A stretch of DNA of 64,000 bases from Streptomyces sp. NRRL S-118. GTDB taxonomy: Bacteria; Actinomycetota; Actinomycetes; Streptomycetales; Streptomycetaceae. Where the stretch lies: NCBI RefSeq assembly GCF_000716335.1, contig NZ_KL591012.1:75053-139052 (forward strand), in the 5' to 3' direction. The position numbers were made by a program, and so were the translations under genes. Shown piece by piece: positions 1 to 8,764 of this stretch (the stretch's first letter is position 1; each line of letters starts with the position of its first letter). The notes beneath the pieces were generated by a model that was given only the letters and a program-made list of their open reading frames with translations, was not told where the DNA came from and did not search any database.

Positions 1-304
1 TCCCCGCGAGGTCGCGGAGGTTTGCGGCGGTTCGAAGGACTCTGCTGATCGGCTCGGCTACCCCTGGCCAGGCCCCCGACGACACGCATGAAACGCGAGC
101 GAGGCGAGGAACACGCCGAATCCCAGGGCCTGGGGGACTTGGGGACTGAGCCCCTGGGCTGCCCCTGGGTCTGCCCCCGCGGGCTTGAGCTCCCTGGGAC
201 CCTGAGCCCCTTGGTCGCTGAGCTCTGAATGCCCGCGGGGCGTGGTGCCGGTGGAATGCCGGGTCCACGCCCCGCGGGCCGTCTGCATGCGTGTGCGGTA
301 CGGA
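1..304. other. Window edge and intergenic DNA before the terD-like gene
   Basis: No credible gene. The only reading frame (reverse strand, about 58-321) has no ribosome site and runs through the hairpin at 231-279 into the end of the terD-like gene. The stretch 60-220 is rich in short CCCTGG/CCTGGG words. A gene outside the window on the left cannot be excluded. Confidence 0.5.
231..279 (-). terminator. Rho-independent-type hairpin after the terD-like gene
   Basis: A perfect 15-bp inverted repeat (GCCCGCGGGGCGTGG and its complement) with a 19-nt loop starts 25 nt beyond the stop codon of the reverse-strand TerD-like gene. It has no T-tract, as is usual for Streptomyces terminators. The role is inferred from its position. 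Confidence 0.6.
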
Positions 305-835
305 TCAGTCCTGGCGGGCACCCATCAGGCTCGTGAAGGCCTGCGGGTCGGCGTCGAAGCCGCGGACCGTGCGGCGGTACTCCCAGCCGCCCGCTCCGTC
401 CCGTACGAACTCGACGACGGTCGCGGCGGTCGCCTCCTGGACATCGTGGAAATCGTGTCCCTCCAGGTCCCGGTAACCCTGCCGGACGAGCACGTGCGCT
501 CCGGACACGTCGGCGAAGGTGACGCGGCCACCGCCCTGCTGTATGGCCACACCCACGACCACGCGCGTGTACACCGGGGCGAGCCGGAACAGCTCGAGCG
601 TCATCAGCTCGTCGGCCCCGAAGCCCTGCCCCGTCCTGCTGTCCCTGTTGAGCGTGATCGTGCCGTCCGGGGAACGGCTGCCGAAGTGCACCAGATAGGC
701 CGGCTCCCCATGGGGGTCGTCCTCGCCGTAGACCGCGGCGATGATGTCGAGATCGTGGTCCGGTGCGCCGGCGGGGCTCGGGTCCCACTTGAGCGTCACC
801 TCGACCTTGTCGACCCCCTTGTTGACATTGCTCAC
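305..835 (-). CDS. TerD/TerZ-family calcium-binding stress protein
   Basis: A 176-residue TerD-domain protein covering one whole domain. Recognisable parts are the DLDIIA segment (residues 28-33), which supplies acidic ligands in this family, and the FGADELMTLEL stretch (about 73-83). TerD proteins bind Ca2+ through acidic loops; in Streptomyces the many paralogues have been linked to tellurite and oxidative stress and to normal differentiation. The start is GTG, preceded by GAGGGGAA at good spacing. No other ter gene (terC, terB, terF) is nearby, so this is an isolated paralogue whose exact role cannot be read from context. It ends at a strong hairpin. Confidence 0.85.
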   Translation of the reverse strand: MSNVNKGVDKVEVTLKWDPSPAGAPDHDLDIIAAVYGEDDPHGEPAYLVHFGSRSPDGTITLNRDSRTGQGFGADELMTLELFRLAPVYTRVVVGVAIQQGGGRVTFADVSGAHVLVRQGYRDLEGHDFHDVQEATAATVVEFVRDGAGGWEYRRTVRGFDADPQAFTSLMGARQD

Positions 836-1058
836 CGGATTCCCCTCTCTCGTCGGACAAGGCCAACTCCCCGTGGCCCCGGCTCCTTCGACATGGTGTC
901 ACGGGCTCCGGCGCGGATCATGTGGTTGTGGATGAGCGCGCGGGTCCGGTGGTGGATGGGCGTGCCGATACGGGTGCGGCGGGTGCCGATGCGGTGCCGT
1001 CCGCTTCCCGCGGGAGTCCGGCCTGCCGGAGCGTGACCCGCGCCACGTTCCCCGGCCG

Positions 1059-1071
1059 TACGATGGCGCGG
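1059..1071 (+). promoter_or_regulatory. Leaderless-type promoter for the ABM-fold gene
   Basis: A -10 hexamer TACGAT (1059-1064) lies six nucleotides before the GTG at 1071, so the transcript should begin at or beside the start codon. There is no Shine-Dalgarno sequence. No clear -35 is seen. Confidence 0.45.
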
Positions 1072-1676
1072 TGCTGGTCAAGTGGATTCGCTGCACCGTG
1101 GTGGACCGCCGTGGGTTCGAGCGGGGGCAGCGGAAGTGGGCGGGGCTGCTCGGTGAGCCGGGGTTCCGGGGACAGGGCGGCGGCTGGAGCCGCTCCCGCC
1201 CCGGAGTGGCCCACGTCTTCTCCTTCTGGGAGAGCCGTGCCTTCTACGACTCGTTCATGGCGCGATCGCACGACCGGCTGGCGGCCTCCCAGTCGGGTAC
1301 GTACAAGAACCTGCAGGCCAAGCTGTTCGACCACCGCTTCGACGTGAAGCTCGGCTTCGAGCCGCGGTTCACCGACGCCGATGTGGTCCGGGTCGCGCAC
1401 AGCAGGGTCCACGAGGAGCGGGTCGAGCACTTCGCCCTGATGCAGGAGAAGGTCTGGAACCCGGCCATGGCCGGATCGCCCGGGATGCTGCGCGGGCTGT
1501 TCGGCGAGGCGCCGGGCAACGAGTTCCTGGTGCTGTCGATGTGGAAGTCGGCGGCCGAGCACGGCAAGTACCGCACAGAGCGGGTGGAGCGCCTGGCGTT
1601 GCGCGCGCAGATCGAGGCGGACGTGGCGGCGCTGACGGGGGACGTCGTGGACCTGGAGCCGGCCTGGACGGTGTGA
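1071..1676 (+). CDS. DUF4937-like protein with two ABM-type (dimeric alpha/beta barrel) halves
   Basis: A 201-residue soluble protein with no signal peptide. It seems to be built from two related halves. The first (residues 1-75) has the MLVKWIRCTV strand and an FSFWESRAFYDSFM segment. The second (about 105-175) has an FLVLSMWKSAAEHGKYR segment. Both resemble the strand-helix pattern of antibiotic-biosynthesis-monooxygenase-like barrels, and I recognise the whole as the DUF4937/YdbC type. No catalytic residues are known for this family, so no reaction is proposed. The GTG start follows a TACGAT -10 element by 6 nt, pointing to a leaderless transcript. Confidence 0.65.
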   Translation: MLVKWIRCTVVDRRGFERGQRKWAGLLGEPGFRGQGGGWSRSRPGVAHVFSFWESRAFYDSFMARSHDRLAASQSGTYKNLQAKLFDHRFDVKLGFEPRFTDADVVRVAHSRVHEERVEHFALMQEKVWNPAMAGSPGMLRGLFGEAPGNEFLVLSMWKSAAEHGKYRTERVERLALRAQIEADVAALTGDVVDLEPAWTV

Positions 1677-1776
1677 GGGCCGTCGCCCCGGCCGACGGGC
1701 GGACAGCCCAGCGGCCCGTCGGGCGTCCGCCCCCGGGCTTCCGAGGCGTCGCGCCTATCGGGGCTGCGGGCCCCGT

Positions 1777-1866
1777 CACTTCCGCGACCCGGACACATCC
1801 GCGACCCGGACACTTCCGGGCCCGGGCACTTCCGCGACCCGGGCACTTCCGGGCCCGGGCGCTTCC
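1777..1866. repeat. Tandem repeat, 16/17-bp unit, about five copies
   Basis: Units begin CACTTCC and alternate between a 17-bp form ending GCGACCCGG(A/G) and a 16-bp form ending GGGCCCGGG. They start at 1777, 1794, 1811, 1827 and 1844, with a partial sixth at 1860. The array lies in the 338-bp gap between the ABM-fold gene and the ADP-ribosylglycohydrolase gene. I see no further gene in that gap. Confidence 0.85.
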
Positions 1867-2015
1867 AGGAAACCAGGCCCGCGACGCTCCGGTACGTCCG
1901 GGATTCCCGCCTCGCGAGGGAGACGGCTCCGGGCCTGCGGGGCACGCCGCACCACCCGTGCGAGCATCGACGGACCCCGGAACCGCCGGGCATCACCGGA
2001 TAGAGTGGCAGTGCG

Positions 2016-2936
2016 ATGACCGCTGACTCCTCTCTCGACTCGCTCGACGGGCGCTTCCGACGCGCCCTGGCCAGCCTGCGCGGCCTGGCTGTGGGAGACG
2101 CCCTGGGCTCCCAGTTCTTCGTCCCCGTCCACTACCCCCTGCTGAAGCGGCGTGAGCTCCCGCCCGGCCTCTGGCAGTGGACCGACGACACCGAGATGGC
2201 CTGTTCGGTGCTCGCCGTGCTCGCCGAGCACGGCCGGATCGACCAGGACGCGCTCGCTCGTTCCTTCGCCGTGCACCATGACTTCGACCGTGGCTACGGC
2301 CCCGCCGTCAACCGGATGCTCCGGCTGATCCGGGAAGGGGGCGACTGGCGCGAGCTGGCCGCCGGTCTCTTCAAGGGCCAGGGTTCCTGGGGCAACGGCG
2401 CAGCCATGCGGATCGCCCCGCTCGGGGCCTGGTACGCCGACGACCCCGAGCAGGCCACGCACCAGGCGGAGATCTCCTCGTACACCACCCACCAGCACCG
2501 CGAGGCCGTGGTGGGCTGCATGGCGGTGGCCGCCGCCGCCGCGCTCGCGGCCGCTCCGGACGGGCCTCCCAAGCCCGAGGAGCTCCTCGACGGCGTCATC
2601 GCGCTGGTGCCGCGCAGCGCGGTGGGCGCGGGCCTGCGCCGGGCCCGCGACATGCTGGACTACGGCGACGCCGGGACCGTGGCCGCGGTGCTCGGCTGCG
2701 GCCGGCGTACCAGCGCGCACGACACGGTGCCGTTCGCCCTGTGGTCGGCGGCGCGTGCCCTGGGCGACTTCGAGCATGCCTTCTGGACGACCGCCCAGGT
2801 GGGCGGCGACGTCGACACGACCTGCGCCATCGCCGGGGGAGTGGTGGCCGCTACGGAGGGTGGGGCGCCGCCCGCGCAGTGGCTGGCGCGGACGGAGGAG
2901 CTTCCCGACTGGCTGCCCTCCGGCCCGACGGGCTGA
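2016..2936 (+). CDS. ADP-ribosylglycohydrolase (DraG/ARH) family protein
   Basis: A 306-residue enzyme of the DraG/ARH fold, predicted to remove ADP-ribose from proteins, nucleic acids or small molecules using two Mg2+ ions. The metal motifs are intact: GDALGSQF near residue 27, WTDDTE (55-60) and GGDVDTT (263-269, with D265 and D267). A glycine-rich segment with a THQH motif (about 155-175) fits the substrate site. It is cytosolic. A TAGAGT hexamer at 2001-2006 sits just before the ATG, suggesting a very short leader. NrtR-type NUDIX regulators often accompany such enzymes; a NUDIX regulator occurs here, but 14 kb away. The substrate is unknown. Confidence 0.85.
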   Translation: MTADSSLDSLDGRFRRALASLRGLAVGDALGSQFFVPVHYPLLKRRELPPGLWQWTDDTEMACSVLAVLAEHGRIDQDALARSFAVHHDFDRGYGPAVNRMLRLIREGGDWRELAAGLFKGQGSWGNGAAMRIAPLGAWYADDPEQATHQAEISSYTTHQHREAVVGCMAVAAAAALAAAPDGPPKPEELLDGVIALVPRSAVGAGLRRARDMLDYGDAGTVAAVLGCGRRTSAHDTVPFALWSAARALGDFEHAFWTTAQVGGDVDTTCAIAGGVVAATEGGAPPAQWLARTEELPDWLPSGPTG

Positions 2937-3245
2937 GGCCGCGCTCGACACCCGGCCGCCGGGCCGACGGTCGAAGCCTGACGGCCGGCGGGCGGATGCC
3001 TGCCGGCCTGCCGGCCTGCCGGTGTACCGCGTACCGCGTACCGGCCCAGTGTCACGGTCCTGCCACAGCACCGGGCCGCCCCGCGGTGGACAGCGCGTTC
3101 AGGGCTAGCCTTTCCGCCACGCCGTCGCGTTGATCATGACAAGCGCGCCGAAGACCACCGTGCCCCGTACGTCGCCTCAATTGCCCCAGTCGCCCCAGCG
3201 CCGCGGCGAGCCGACCTGTCCGGGACCGGTCAGGAGGGGGGTTCC
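2937..3245. other. Intergenic region with short tandem repeats and a possible promoter
   Basis: The first part holds tiny tandem repeats: TGCCGGCC-type words near 3000-3022, then three GTACCGC units at 3024-3043. A -10-like TAGCCT lies at 3106-3111 and may serve the membrane-protein gene at 3246. The ribosome site AGGAGGGGGG lies directly before that ATG. No gene is seen. Confidence 0.4.
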
Positions 3246-5075
3246 ATGCCAGATACACCGTCCGCATCGCCTTCACCGTCGGATCCGCCGCCTCGGGACA
3301 CGCCCCCGCCGTCGCCCTCCGGAGCGCAGTCCGAGGGCTCGGCCCCGGCTGCCGCCCGGGCCACGGCCACGTCCGCCGCCCGGGCCACGGCCGCGTCCGC
3401 CGTTCCGGCCACGGCCACGGTCCCGGCGCCGCCCAACCCCTGGCGCAGCCCTTCCCCGCCCCCGCCGGTGTCGTGGCTCGCGCGCATCCGCCCCGAGGCG
3501 CCCGGCTCCGTGCCGACGGCCACTCTCTGGTCCGTCCTGGCCACGGCAGTGCTGAGCGCCGTACTGCTCGGGGAAGGTCTCGGCCTCAACCTGTTCCTGG
3601 TCGCGATCCCCGCGGCGCTCGCCGCGTACTTCGCCGCGGCTGCCGCCGGACGCCGGCTCCGCCCGTGGACCGCGGTCTGGGGCACCGGCGGCCTCGCCCT
3701 TCTGGTGGTGCCCGCGCTCCGCGACGCCGGCTGGCCGACGTTCCTCGCCGTCGTCACCGCTGTCGGGCTGGGCTCGCTCGCACTGCACGGCAGCCGCACC
3801 TGGCGGGGCATCGTCCTCGGGCCGGTCGGCCTCGCCGAGTCCGTGGCCTCGGGCATCGGCTGGGGCTGGCGCGGGCTGCGCGACCGTGCCGGCGGCTCGC
3901 AGGGCCGCTGGGGCCCGGTCCTGCGTACGACCGCGGTGGCCGTGGGGCTCCTCGTGGTGTTCGGTGCGCTGTTCGCGGGGGCCGACGCCGCCTTCGCCGA
4001 TCTCCTCGGCTCCCTGACGCCGGACATCGACTCGGTGGCCGACACACCCCTGCGCCTCTTCCTCTTCGCGCTCGGTCTCGTCGGTGCGCTCGCCGCCGCG
4101 CGCACCGCCGCCGCCCCGCTGCGCTGGGACCGCCTGGAAGCGCGTCCCGGACGACCCCGCGGCCGGCTGGAGTGGGCGCTTCCGCTGATCGTGCTCAACC
4201 TGCTGTTCGCCGTCTTCAACGCCGTTCAGCTCGCCGTGCTCTTCGGCGGGTACGAGAAGGTCCTCAGCGAGACGGGCCTGACCTACGCCGAGTACGCACG
4301 CCAGGGCTTCTGGCAACTGCTGTGGGCCACCCTGCTCACCCTCGTGGTCATCGCCTTCGCTCTGCGCTGGGCGCCGCGCGAGGGCGGGCGCGACCGCACC
4401 CTGGTCCGCTCCGTCCTCGGCTCGCTGTGTCTGCTGACGCTGGTCGTGGTCGCGTCGGCGCTGCGTCGCATGGACCTCTACGTCGACGCGTACGGGCTGA
4501 CGCGGCTGCGGATATCCGTGGCCGCGATGGAGCTGTGGCTCGGTGTCGTCATCGTGCTCATCATGCTGGCCGGTGCCGTCGGTGCGCGCCGGCTGCCGCT
4601 GCCGCGTGCCGTCGCCGTGAGCGCCGCCGCGGGGGTCCTCGCCTTCGGCCTCATGTCGCCGGACGCGCTGGTGGCGGAGCGGAACGTGCAGCGGTACGAG
4701 ACGACGGGCAAGATCGACATCGGTTACCTGGACGGGCTGTCGGCCGACGCCGCACCGGCTCTCGACCGGCTGCCCGAGCCGCTGCGCTCCTGTGCCCTCC
4801 GTACCATCGAGGCGGATCTGGAGGGCGAGGACGAGCCCTGGTACGCGGCCAGTTGGGGCGAGCGCCGAGCCCGGGGCATCCTCGCCGAGCGCGCGGTCAA
4901 GACGAACGGATACTCCTGCACGCCGGAGCGCAACGGCATCGAGGACGAGTTCGGCCACGGCGGCGAGTCCGGCGAGTCGGGTGACTTCGGCGGCTCCGGT
5001 GACCCCGGCGGCTACGTCCCGCACGTCGGCCCGCTCGTCCCGCACGGCCCGCAGGGCCCGTACAGCGGGCCCTGA
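3246..5075 (+). CDS. DUF4173/DUF4153-type polytopic membrane protein
   Basis: A 609-residue membrane protein. Residues 1-90 are a cytosolic Pro/Ala/Ser-rich tail with ATATSAARATAA-like repeats. About ten to twelve hydrophobic segments follow (about 95-475). After the last of them comes a soluble domain with LRSCALR and NGYSCTPERN, whose two cysteines may pair if the domain is outside the cell. The C-terminus is Gly/Pro-rich. The arrangement is that of the DUF4173/DUF4153 family, whose function is unknown. The ATG follows AGGAGGGGGG. It appears to be a single-gene unit; the next gene is convergent. Confidence 0.75.
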   Translation: MPDTPSASPSPSDPPPRDTPPPSPSGAQSEGSAPAAARATATSAARATAASAVPATATVPAPPNPWRSPSPPPPVSWLARIRPEAPGSVPTATLWSVLATAVLSAVLLGEGLGLNLFLVAIPAALAAYFAAAAAGRRLRPWTAVWGTGGLALLVVPALRDAGWPTFLAVVTAVGLGSLALHGSRTWRGIVLGPVGLAESVASGIGWGWRGLRDRAGGSQGRWGPVLRTTAVAVGLLVVFGALFAGADAAFADLLGSLTPDIDSVADTPLRLFLFALGLVGALAAARTAAAPLRWDRLEARPGRPRGRLEWALPLIVLNLLFAVFNAVQLAVLFGGYEKVLSETGLTYAEYARQGFWQLLWATLLTLVVIAFALRWAPREGGRDRTLVRSVLGSLCLLTLVVVASALRRMDLYVDAYGLTRLRISVAAMELWLGVVIVLIMLAGAVGARRLPLPRAVAVSAAAGVLAFGLMSPDALVAERNVQRYETTGKIDIGYLDGLSADAAPALDRLPEPLRSCALRTIEADLEGEDEPWYAASWGERRARGILAERAVKTNGYSCTPERNGIEDEFGHGGESGESGDFGGSGDPGGYVPHVGPLVPHGPQGPYSGP

Positions 5076-5138
5076 GACCAGGGCCCGCGGCGGCCGGGCC
5101 CGCCGGGAGCGGTGAAGCGGTTGAAGGCGGTGGAGGCG

Positions 5139-6695
5139 CTAGGCAGCCGGTGGCCCCGCCGCCTCCGCCGTGCCGCTGAGCGCCGCCAGGTCGCTCTTGC
5201 GGACGCGGATGACGATCAGCGCGGTGAGCAGCGCCAGGCCCACCATGGCGACCGCCGCCGTGAATGCCGTCGAGATCCCGTGGGTCAGCACCTCGTGCGA
5301 CCACGGGGCCGGCAGCTGGTGCGTCCGGGCGAACTCGGCCTGCTGCTCGGGCGTCGCGTGGGCCAGGAAGTCCCGCGCCTGCTTGTCCCCTTCCTCGCGG
5401 CTCGCCGTGCCGAAGACCGTCACCAGGATGGAAAGACCCAGCGAGCCGCCCACCTGCTGGGTCGCGTTCAGCAGTCCGGAGGCCGCGCCCGCCTCGTGCT
5501 GGGCGACCCCCGACACGGCGGTGAGCGTCAGCGTCACGAAGTTCAGGCCCATGCCGAAGCCGAAGAGCACCATGGGGCCGAGTACGCCGGTCACGTAGGA
5601 GCTGTCGGGGGAGATGAAGGTCTGCCAGAGGAGGCCCACGCCGGTGAGAGCGGAACCCGTCACCATGAAGGGCTTGGGGCCGAGGACGGGGAGCAGCCGC
5701 TGCGAGAGCCCGGCGCCCGTGATGATCGCCACCGTCACGGGCAGGAACGCCAGACCGGCCTCGATCGGGCTGTAGCCGAGGACGTTCTGTACGAACAGGA
5801 CGATGAAGAAGAACATGCCGAACATCGCCGCGGCCAGGCTCAGCATGATGACGTACGTACCCGATCGGTTCCGGTCGGCGAACATCCTGAGCGGCGTGAT
5901 GGGCTCACGTGCCCGTGACTCGACGACCGCGAAGGCAGCCAGCAGGACGACGGCGGCGACGAAGGACGCGACGGTGAGCGAGTCCCGCCAGCCCTCCTCG
6001 GAGGCGCGGATGAAGCCGTAGACGAGCGAGGCCATGCCCAGCGTGCTGGTCAGCGCACCGGCGATGTCGAAGCGGCCGGGGTGGCGCTCGGACTCGGTGA
6101 TGTAGAGCGGTGTGAGGAAGGCGATCAGCGCGCCGATCGGTACGTTGACGAAGAGCACCCAGCGCCAGTCCAGCCACTCGGTGAGCATGCCGCCGGCCAG
6201 AAGCCCGATCGCGCCACCACCGGCCGAGACGGCGGCGAAGACACCGAACGCCCGGTTCCGTTCCGGTCCTTCAGGGAACGTCGTGGTGATGAGAGCGAGC
6301 GAGGTGGGCGAGGCTATCGCGCCGCCCACGCCCTGGAGTGCGCGTGCCGCGAGCAACTGCCAGGGCTCCTGCGCGAATCCGCCCAGCAGGGAGGCGAAGG
6401 TGAACAGCAGGATGCCGGTCATGAAGACCCGGCGGCGCCCCAGGATGTCGCCCGCCCGGCCGCCGAGCAGCAGCAGACCGCCGAAGGTGAGCGTGTAGGC
6501 GCTCAGCACCCAGGAGAGGTCGGTGGTCGAGAAGGAGAGGGCTTCCTGGATGTGCGGCAGCGCGATGTTCACGATCGTGGCGTCGAGCACCACCATCAAC
6601 TGGCAGGCCGCGATGACGGTCAGGGCGATTCCGGGGCGGCCTTCCCGGCGGGCCTGGCCGGGCGTGACCTGTGTTTTCAACGGAGAGGTTGGCAC
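5139..6695 (-). CDS. MFS multidrug exporter of the 14-TM DHA2 (EmrB/QacA) type
   Basis: A 518-residue proton-driven efflux pump. Signature pieces are the first-helix motif LDATIVNIALPHIQEAL, the GGRAGDILGRRRVF loop (motif A), and the antiporter motif-C segment in helix 5 with Gly and Pro (FAAVSAGGGAIGLLAGG). About fourteen hydrophobic segments are present. I chose the GTG at 6695, preceded by GGGGGA at 6-nt spacing, over an upstream ATG at 6713 that lacks such a site and lies 5 bp from an operator. The divergent TetR gene and the two palindromes between them imply drug-inducible repression. The substrate is not predictable. Confidence 0.9.
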   Translation of the reverse strand: MPTSPLKTQVTPGQARREGRPGIALTVIAACQLMVVLDATIVNIALPHIQEALSFSTTDLSWVLSAYTLTFGGLLLLGGRAGDILGRRRVFMTGILLFTFASLLGGFAQEPWQLLAARALQGVGGAIASPTSLALITTTFPEGPERNRAFGVFAAVSAGGGAIGLLAGGMLTEWLDWRWVLFVNVPIGALIAFLTPLYITESERHPGRFDIAGALTSTLGMASLVYGFIRASEEGWRDSLTVASFVAAVVLLAAFAVVESRAREPITPLRMFADRNRSGTYVIMLSLAAAMFGMFFFIVLFVQNVLGYSPIEAGLAFLPVTVAIITGAGLSQRLLPVLGPKPFMVTGSALTGVGLLWQTFISPDSSYVTGVLGPMVLFGFGMGLNFVTLTLTAVSGVAQHEAGAASGLLNATQQVGGSLGLSILVTVFGTASREEGDKQARDFLAHATPEQQAEFARTHQLPAPWSHEVLTHGISTAFTAAVAMVGLALLTALIVIRVRKSDLAALSGTAEAAGPPAA

Positions 6696-6717
6696 TATGG
6701 GTCCCCCACACATGAGT

Positions 6718-6739
6718 CAGTGAACGTATCCGTTCACTG
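6718..6739. promoter_or_regulatory. TetR-type operator 1 (exporter side)
   Basis: An inverted repeat with 9-bp arms, CAGTGAACG-TATC-CGTTCACTG. It is nearly identical to the palindrome at 6766-6787, with centres 48 bp apart. Its place just upstream of the MFS start makes it the probable repressor site for the exporter promoter. Confidence 0.85.
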
Positions 6740-6765
6740 TTGTCGCAACGGTAGTGAGTCCCCGT

Positions 6766-6787
6766 CAGTGAACGCAAGCGTTCACTG
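6766..6787. promoter_or_regulatory. TetR-type operator 2 (regulator side)
   Basis: CAGTGAACG-CAAG-CGTTCACTG, with the same arms as operator 1 and a different 4-bp centre. It lies 45 bp before the tetR start and probably mediates autoregulation. Confidence 0.85.
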
Positions 6788-6832
6788 TCCTCCGCTTCCG
6801 TCCAAAGGAACCGCTCTGATGGAGAGTTGTTG

Positions 6833-7459
6833 ATGGTTGCCATGCGTTCGCCGGCCACCGCTCGGTCGCAGCCGGTGCCCTCGCGGCGCCGGGGTCCCGT
6901 ACTGGAACAGGCCATTCTCGAAGCCGCTCTGGAGCAGTTGAGCACCGTCGGCTGGAACGGTCTGACCATGGAGGGGGTCGCCGCCGGTGCCCGGACCGGC
7001 AAGGCCGCCGTCTATCGGCGCTGGCCCTCCAAGGAGGACCTCGTCGTGGAGGCGCTGCGCTCCGGACTCCCGTCGTTCGAGCAGGCTCCTGACCGCGGGA
7101 GCGTGCGCGACGACCTGTACGAGCTCTGTCTGCGCATGCGCGACGTGATGTTCTCCAGGCCGGGCTGTGCGCTGCGGTCAGTGCTTCACGAATGCGACAG
7201 CGTGACGGCGGAGAGGTTCCACGAGGTGATCGTCAGTGGCGTGATCGAGCCCTCCGCGCAGCTCTTCCGTCAGGTCGTACGCCGTGGAATCGAGCGCGGA
7301 GAAGCCCGGGCGGACGCAATGGACGACATGGTCAGGGACGTGATCCCGGCCATTCTCATGTACCGGGCGAAGGTGTGCGGGAGCGAATGGACGGACGTCG
7401 ATATCGCGGAGATGATCGACCGGGTGATGGTGCCGCTGCTGCGGCCGGCGGCTGGTTGA
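6833..7459 (+). CDS. TetR/AcrR-family repressor of the divergent MFS exporter
   Basis: A 208-residue TetR regulator. The N-terminal helix-turn-helix spans about residues 20-65, with [20 protein letters not shown] followed by [16 protein letters not shown], the typical recognition helix. The C-terminal part resembles the TetR_C ligand-binding dimer domain. I chose the ATG at 6833 because GGAGAG lies 6 nt upstream; two TTG codons just before it are less likely. It most likely binds the two CAGTGAACG palindromes in the shared promoter region and is released by an exported compound. Confidence 0.9.
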   Translation: MVAMRSPATARSQPVPSRRRGPVLEQAILEAALEQLSTVGWNGLTMEGVAAGARTGKAAVYRRWPSKEDLVVEALRSGLPSFEQAPDRGSVRDDLYELCLRMRDVMFSRPGCALRSVLHECDSVTAERFHEVIVSGVIEPSAQLFRQVVRRGIERGEARADAMDDMVRDVIPAILMYRAKVCGSEWTDVDIAEMIDRVMVPLLRPAAG

Positions 7460-7962
7460 CACCCCCGCGACCGGCGGCTGGGCCGGTGTGCCGACTCGAG
7501 CGGCCCGGCCGGTCGGCCGTCCGTCCGCCCGCCCGTCGGCCGGGCTCGCTCGGGTACGCCGGGTCCGGGGCGGCCCGGTCGCGGTGCTCGGCGGCGGGCG
7601 GCCCGGCAGGACCGGTGGCTGCCGGGGCGGTACGGACGGGGCGCCGGGGCTCCGCGGCTCCCTGGTTCCGGCTCCGGCGTGGTCCGGTGCCTCGTGGTGG
7701 CCTGGCACCGGCCTGGTCCAGTGCCCGGGAGTGGCCTGGTACCGGCCTGGCCCGGGTCCCGGGCTCCGGCGTGGTCCGGTGGTCCGGTCGTGGTCCGGCT
7801 CCGGCCTGTGCCGGCCCTGGCCCTGGTCTGCTCCGGCCTCGGCCCCGGCCCGGCTTCGGCCTGATGGCGGCTGCCCGTGGAGGGCCGGGCGGACGCGGTG
7901 GTCGGCGAGATCGCAATCCCGGTGTTGCAGGCGGGGCCGGGCGGCGTAACCTATCTGGCGCC
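7460..7962. other. Long GC-rich spacer of degenerate CCGG-rich repeats
   Basis: About 500 bp between tetR and rnhB without a gene I can support. From about 7660 to 7866 it is a run of imperfect 8-14-bp words such as GGCCTGGTACCGG, GGCGTGGTCCGG and CTCCGGCCT. Open frames exist on both strands but their translations are low-complexity and have no ribosome site. TAACCT at 7947-7952 is the likely -10 of rnhB, 10 nt from its ATG. Confidence 0.5.
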
Positions 7963-8673
7963 ATGCCGTACGAACCACCCACCCACACCGTCGAGCGCTC
8001 GATCCGGGCGACCACCGGCGCCAAGATCATCGCCGGAGTCGACGAAGTCGGACGCGGGGCGTGGGCCGGGCCGGTCACGGTCTGCGCTGCGATCACCGGA
8101 CTGCGCCGGCCCCCCATCGGCCTCACCGACTCCAAGCTCATCACCCCGAAGCGCCGCGGCGAACTCGCCGAGGAGCTGGAGAAGTGGGTGACGTCGTACG
8201 CGCTCGGCCACTCCTCGCCCGAGGAGATCGACGAGCTCGGCATGACCGCGGCGCTCCGGCTCGCGGCGGTCCGTGCTCTGGACGGTCTCCCGGTGCGGCC
8301 CGACGCGGTGATCCTCGACGGCAAGCACGACTACCTCGGCAACCCCTGGCAGGTCCGTACGGTGATCAAGGGCGACCAGTCCTGCGTCGCGGTCGCGGCG
8401 GCCTCGGTGATCGCCAAGGTGCGGCGGGACGCGATGATGGCCGAACTGGAAGCGGAGTCCGCGCAATACGCGGCGTTCGGTTTCGCGGCCAACGCCGGTT
8501 ATCCCTCCCCGGTGCACAAGGCGGCGCTGCGGGAGTGGGGGCCGACGCCGTACCACCGCCTGACGTGGGCGTACCTGGACGCGCTGCCCCAGTGGCGGCA
8601 CCTCAAGAAGGTCCGTATCTCCGCGGAGGCGGCCGCACTGGAAAGCGGGGGCCAGCTGGGCTTCGACTTCTGA
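7963..8673 (+). CDS. rnhB: Ribonuclease HII
   Basis: A 236-residue RNase HII. It cleaves 5' of ribonucleotides embedded in duplex DNA and starts their repair, and also removes RNA from RNA:DNA hybrids. The family motif [13 protein letters not shown] is at residues 25-37, giving acidic metal ligands D27 and E28. A third acidic motif, VILDGKHDY, is also present. [13 protein letters not shown] and [11 protein letters not shown] are conserved family segments. The ATG at 7963 follows a TAACCT hexamer closely, so the leader is very short. Length and motifs are complete. Confidence 0.95.
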   Translation: MPYEPPTHTVERSIRATTGAKIIAGVDEVGRGAWAGPVTVCAAITGLRRPPIGLTDSKLITPKRRGELAEELEKWVTSYALGHSSPEEIDELGMTAALRLAAVRALDGLPVRPDAVILDGKHDYLGNPWQVRTVIKGDQSCVAVAAASVIAKVRRDAMMAELEAESAQYAAFGFAANAGYPSPVHKAALREWGPTPYHRLTWAYLDALPQWRHLKKVRISAEAAALESGGQLGFDF

Positions 8674-8764
8674 ACCCTCCGGCAGTCCCCGGCTGAACAG
8701 CCGTGCCGCGTACATGCGCCACCCGCCGATGCCGTTCGCACCGGCGTTTGATAGACATCCATTC

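Noticed and set aside
58..321. 87-codon reverse open frame at the left edge
   Set aside because: Starts within the terD-like gene, passes through its terminator hairpin and has no ribosome site.
7488..7949. Open frames in the tetR-rnhB gap
   Set aside because: Both strands are open only because of CCGG-rich repeats; the translations are Pro/Ala/Gly/Arg low-complexity.
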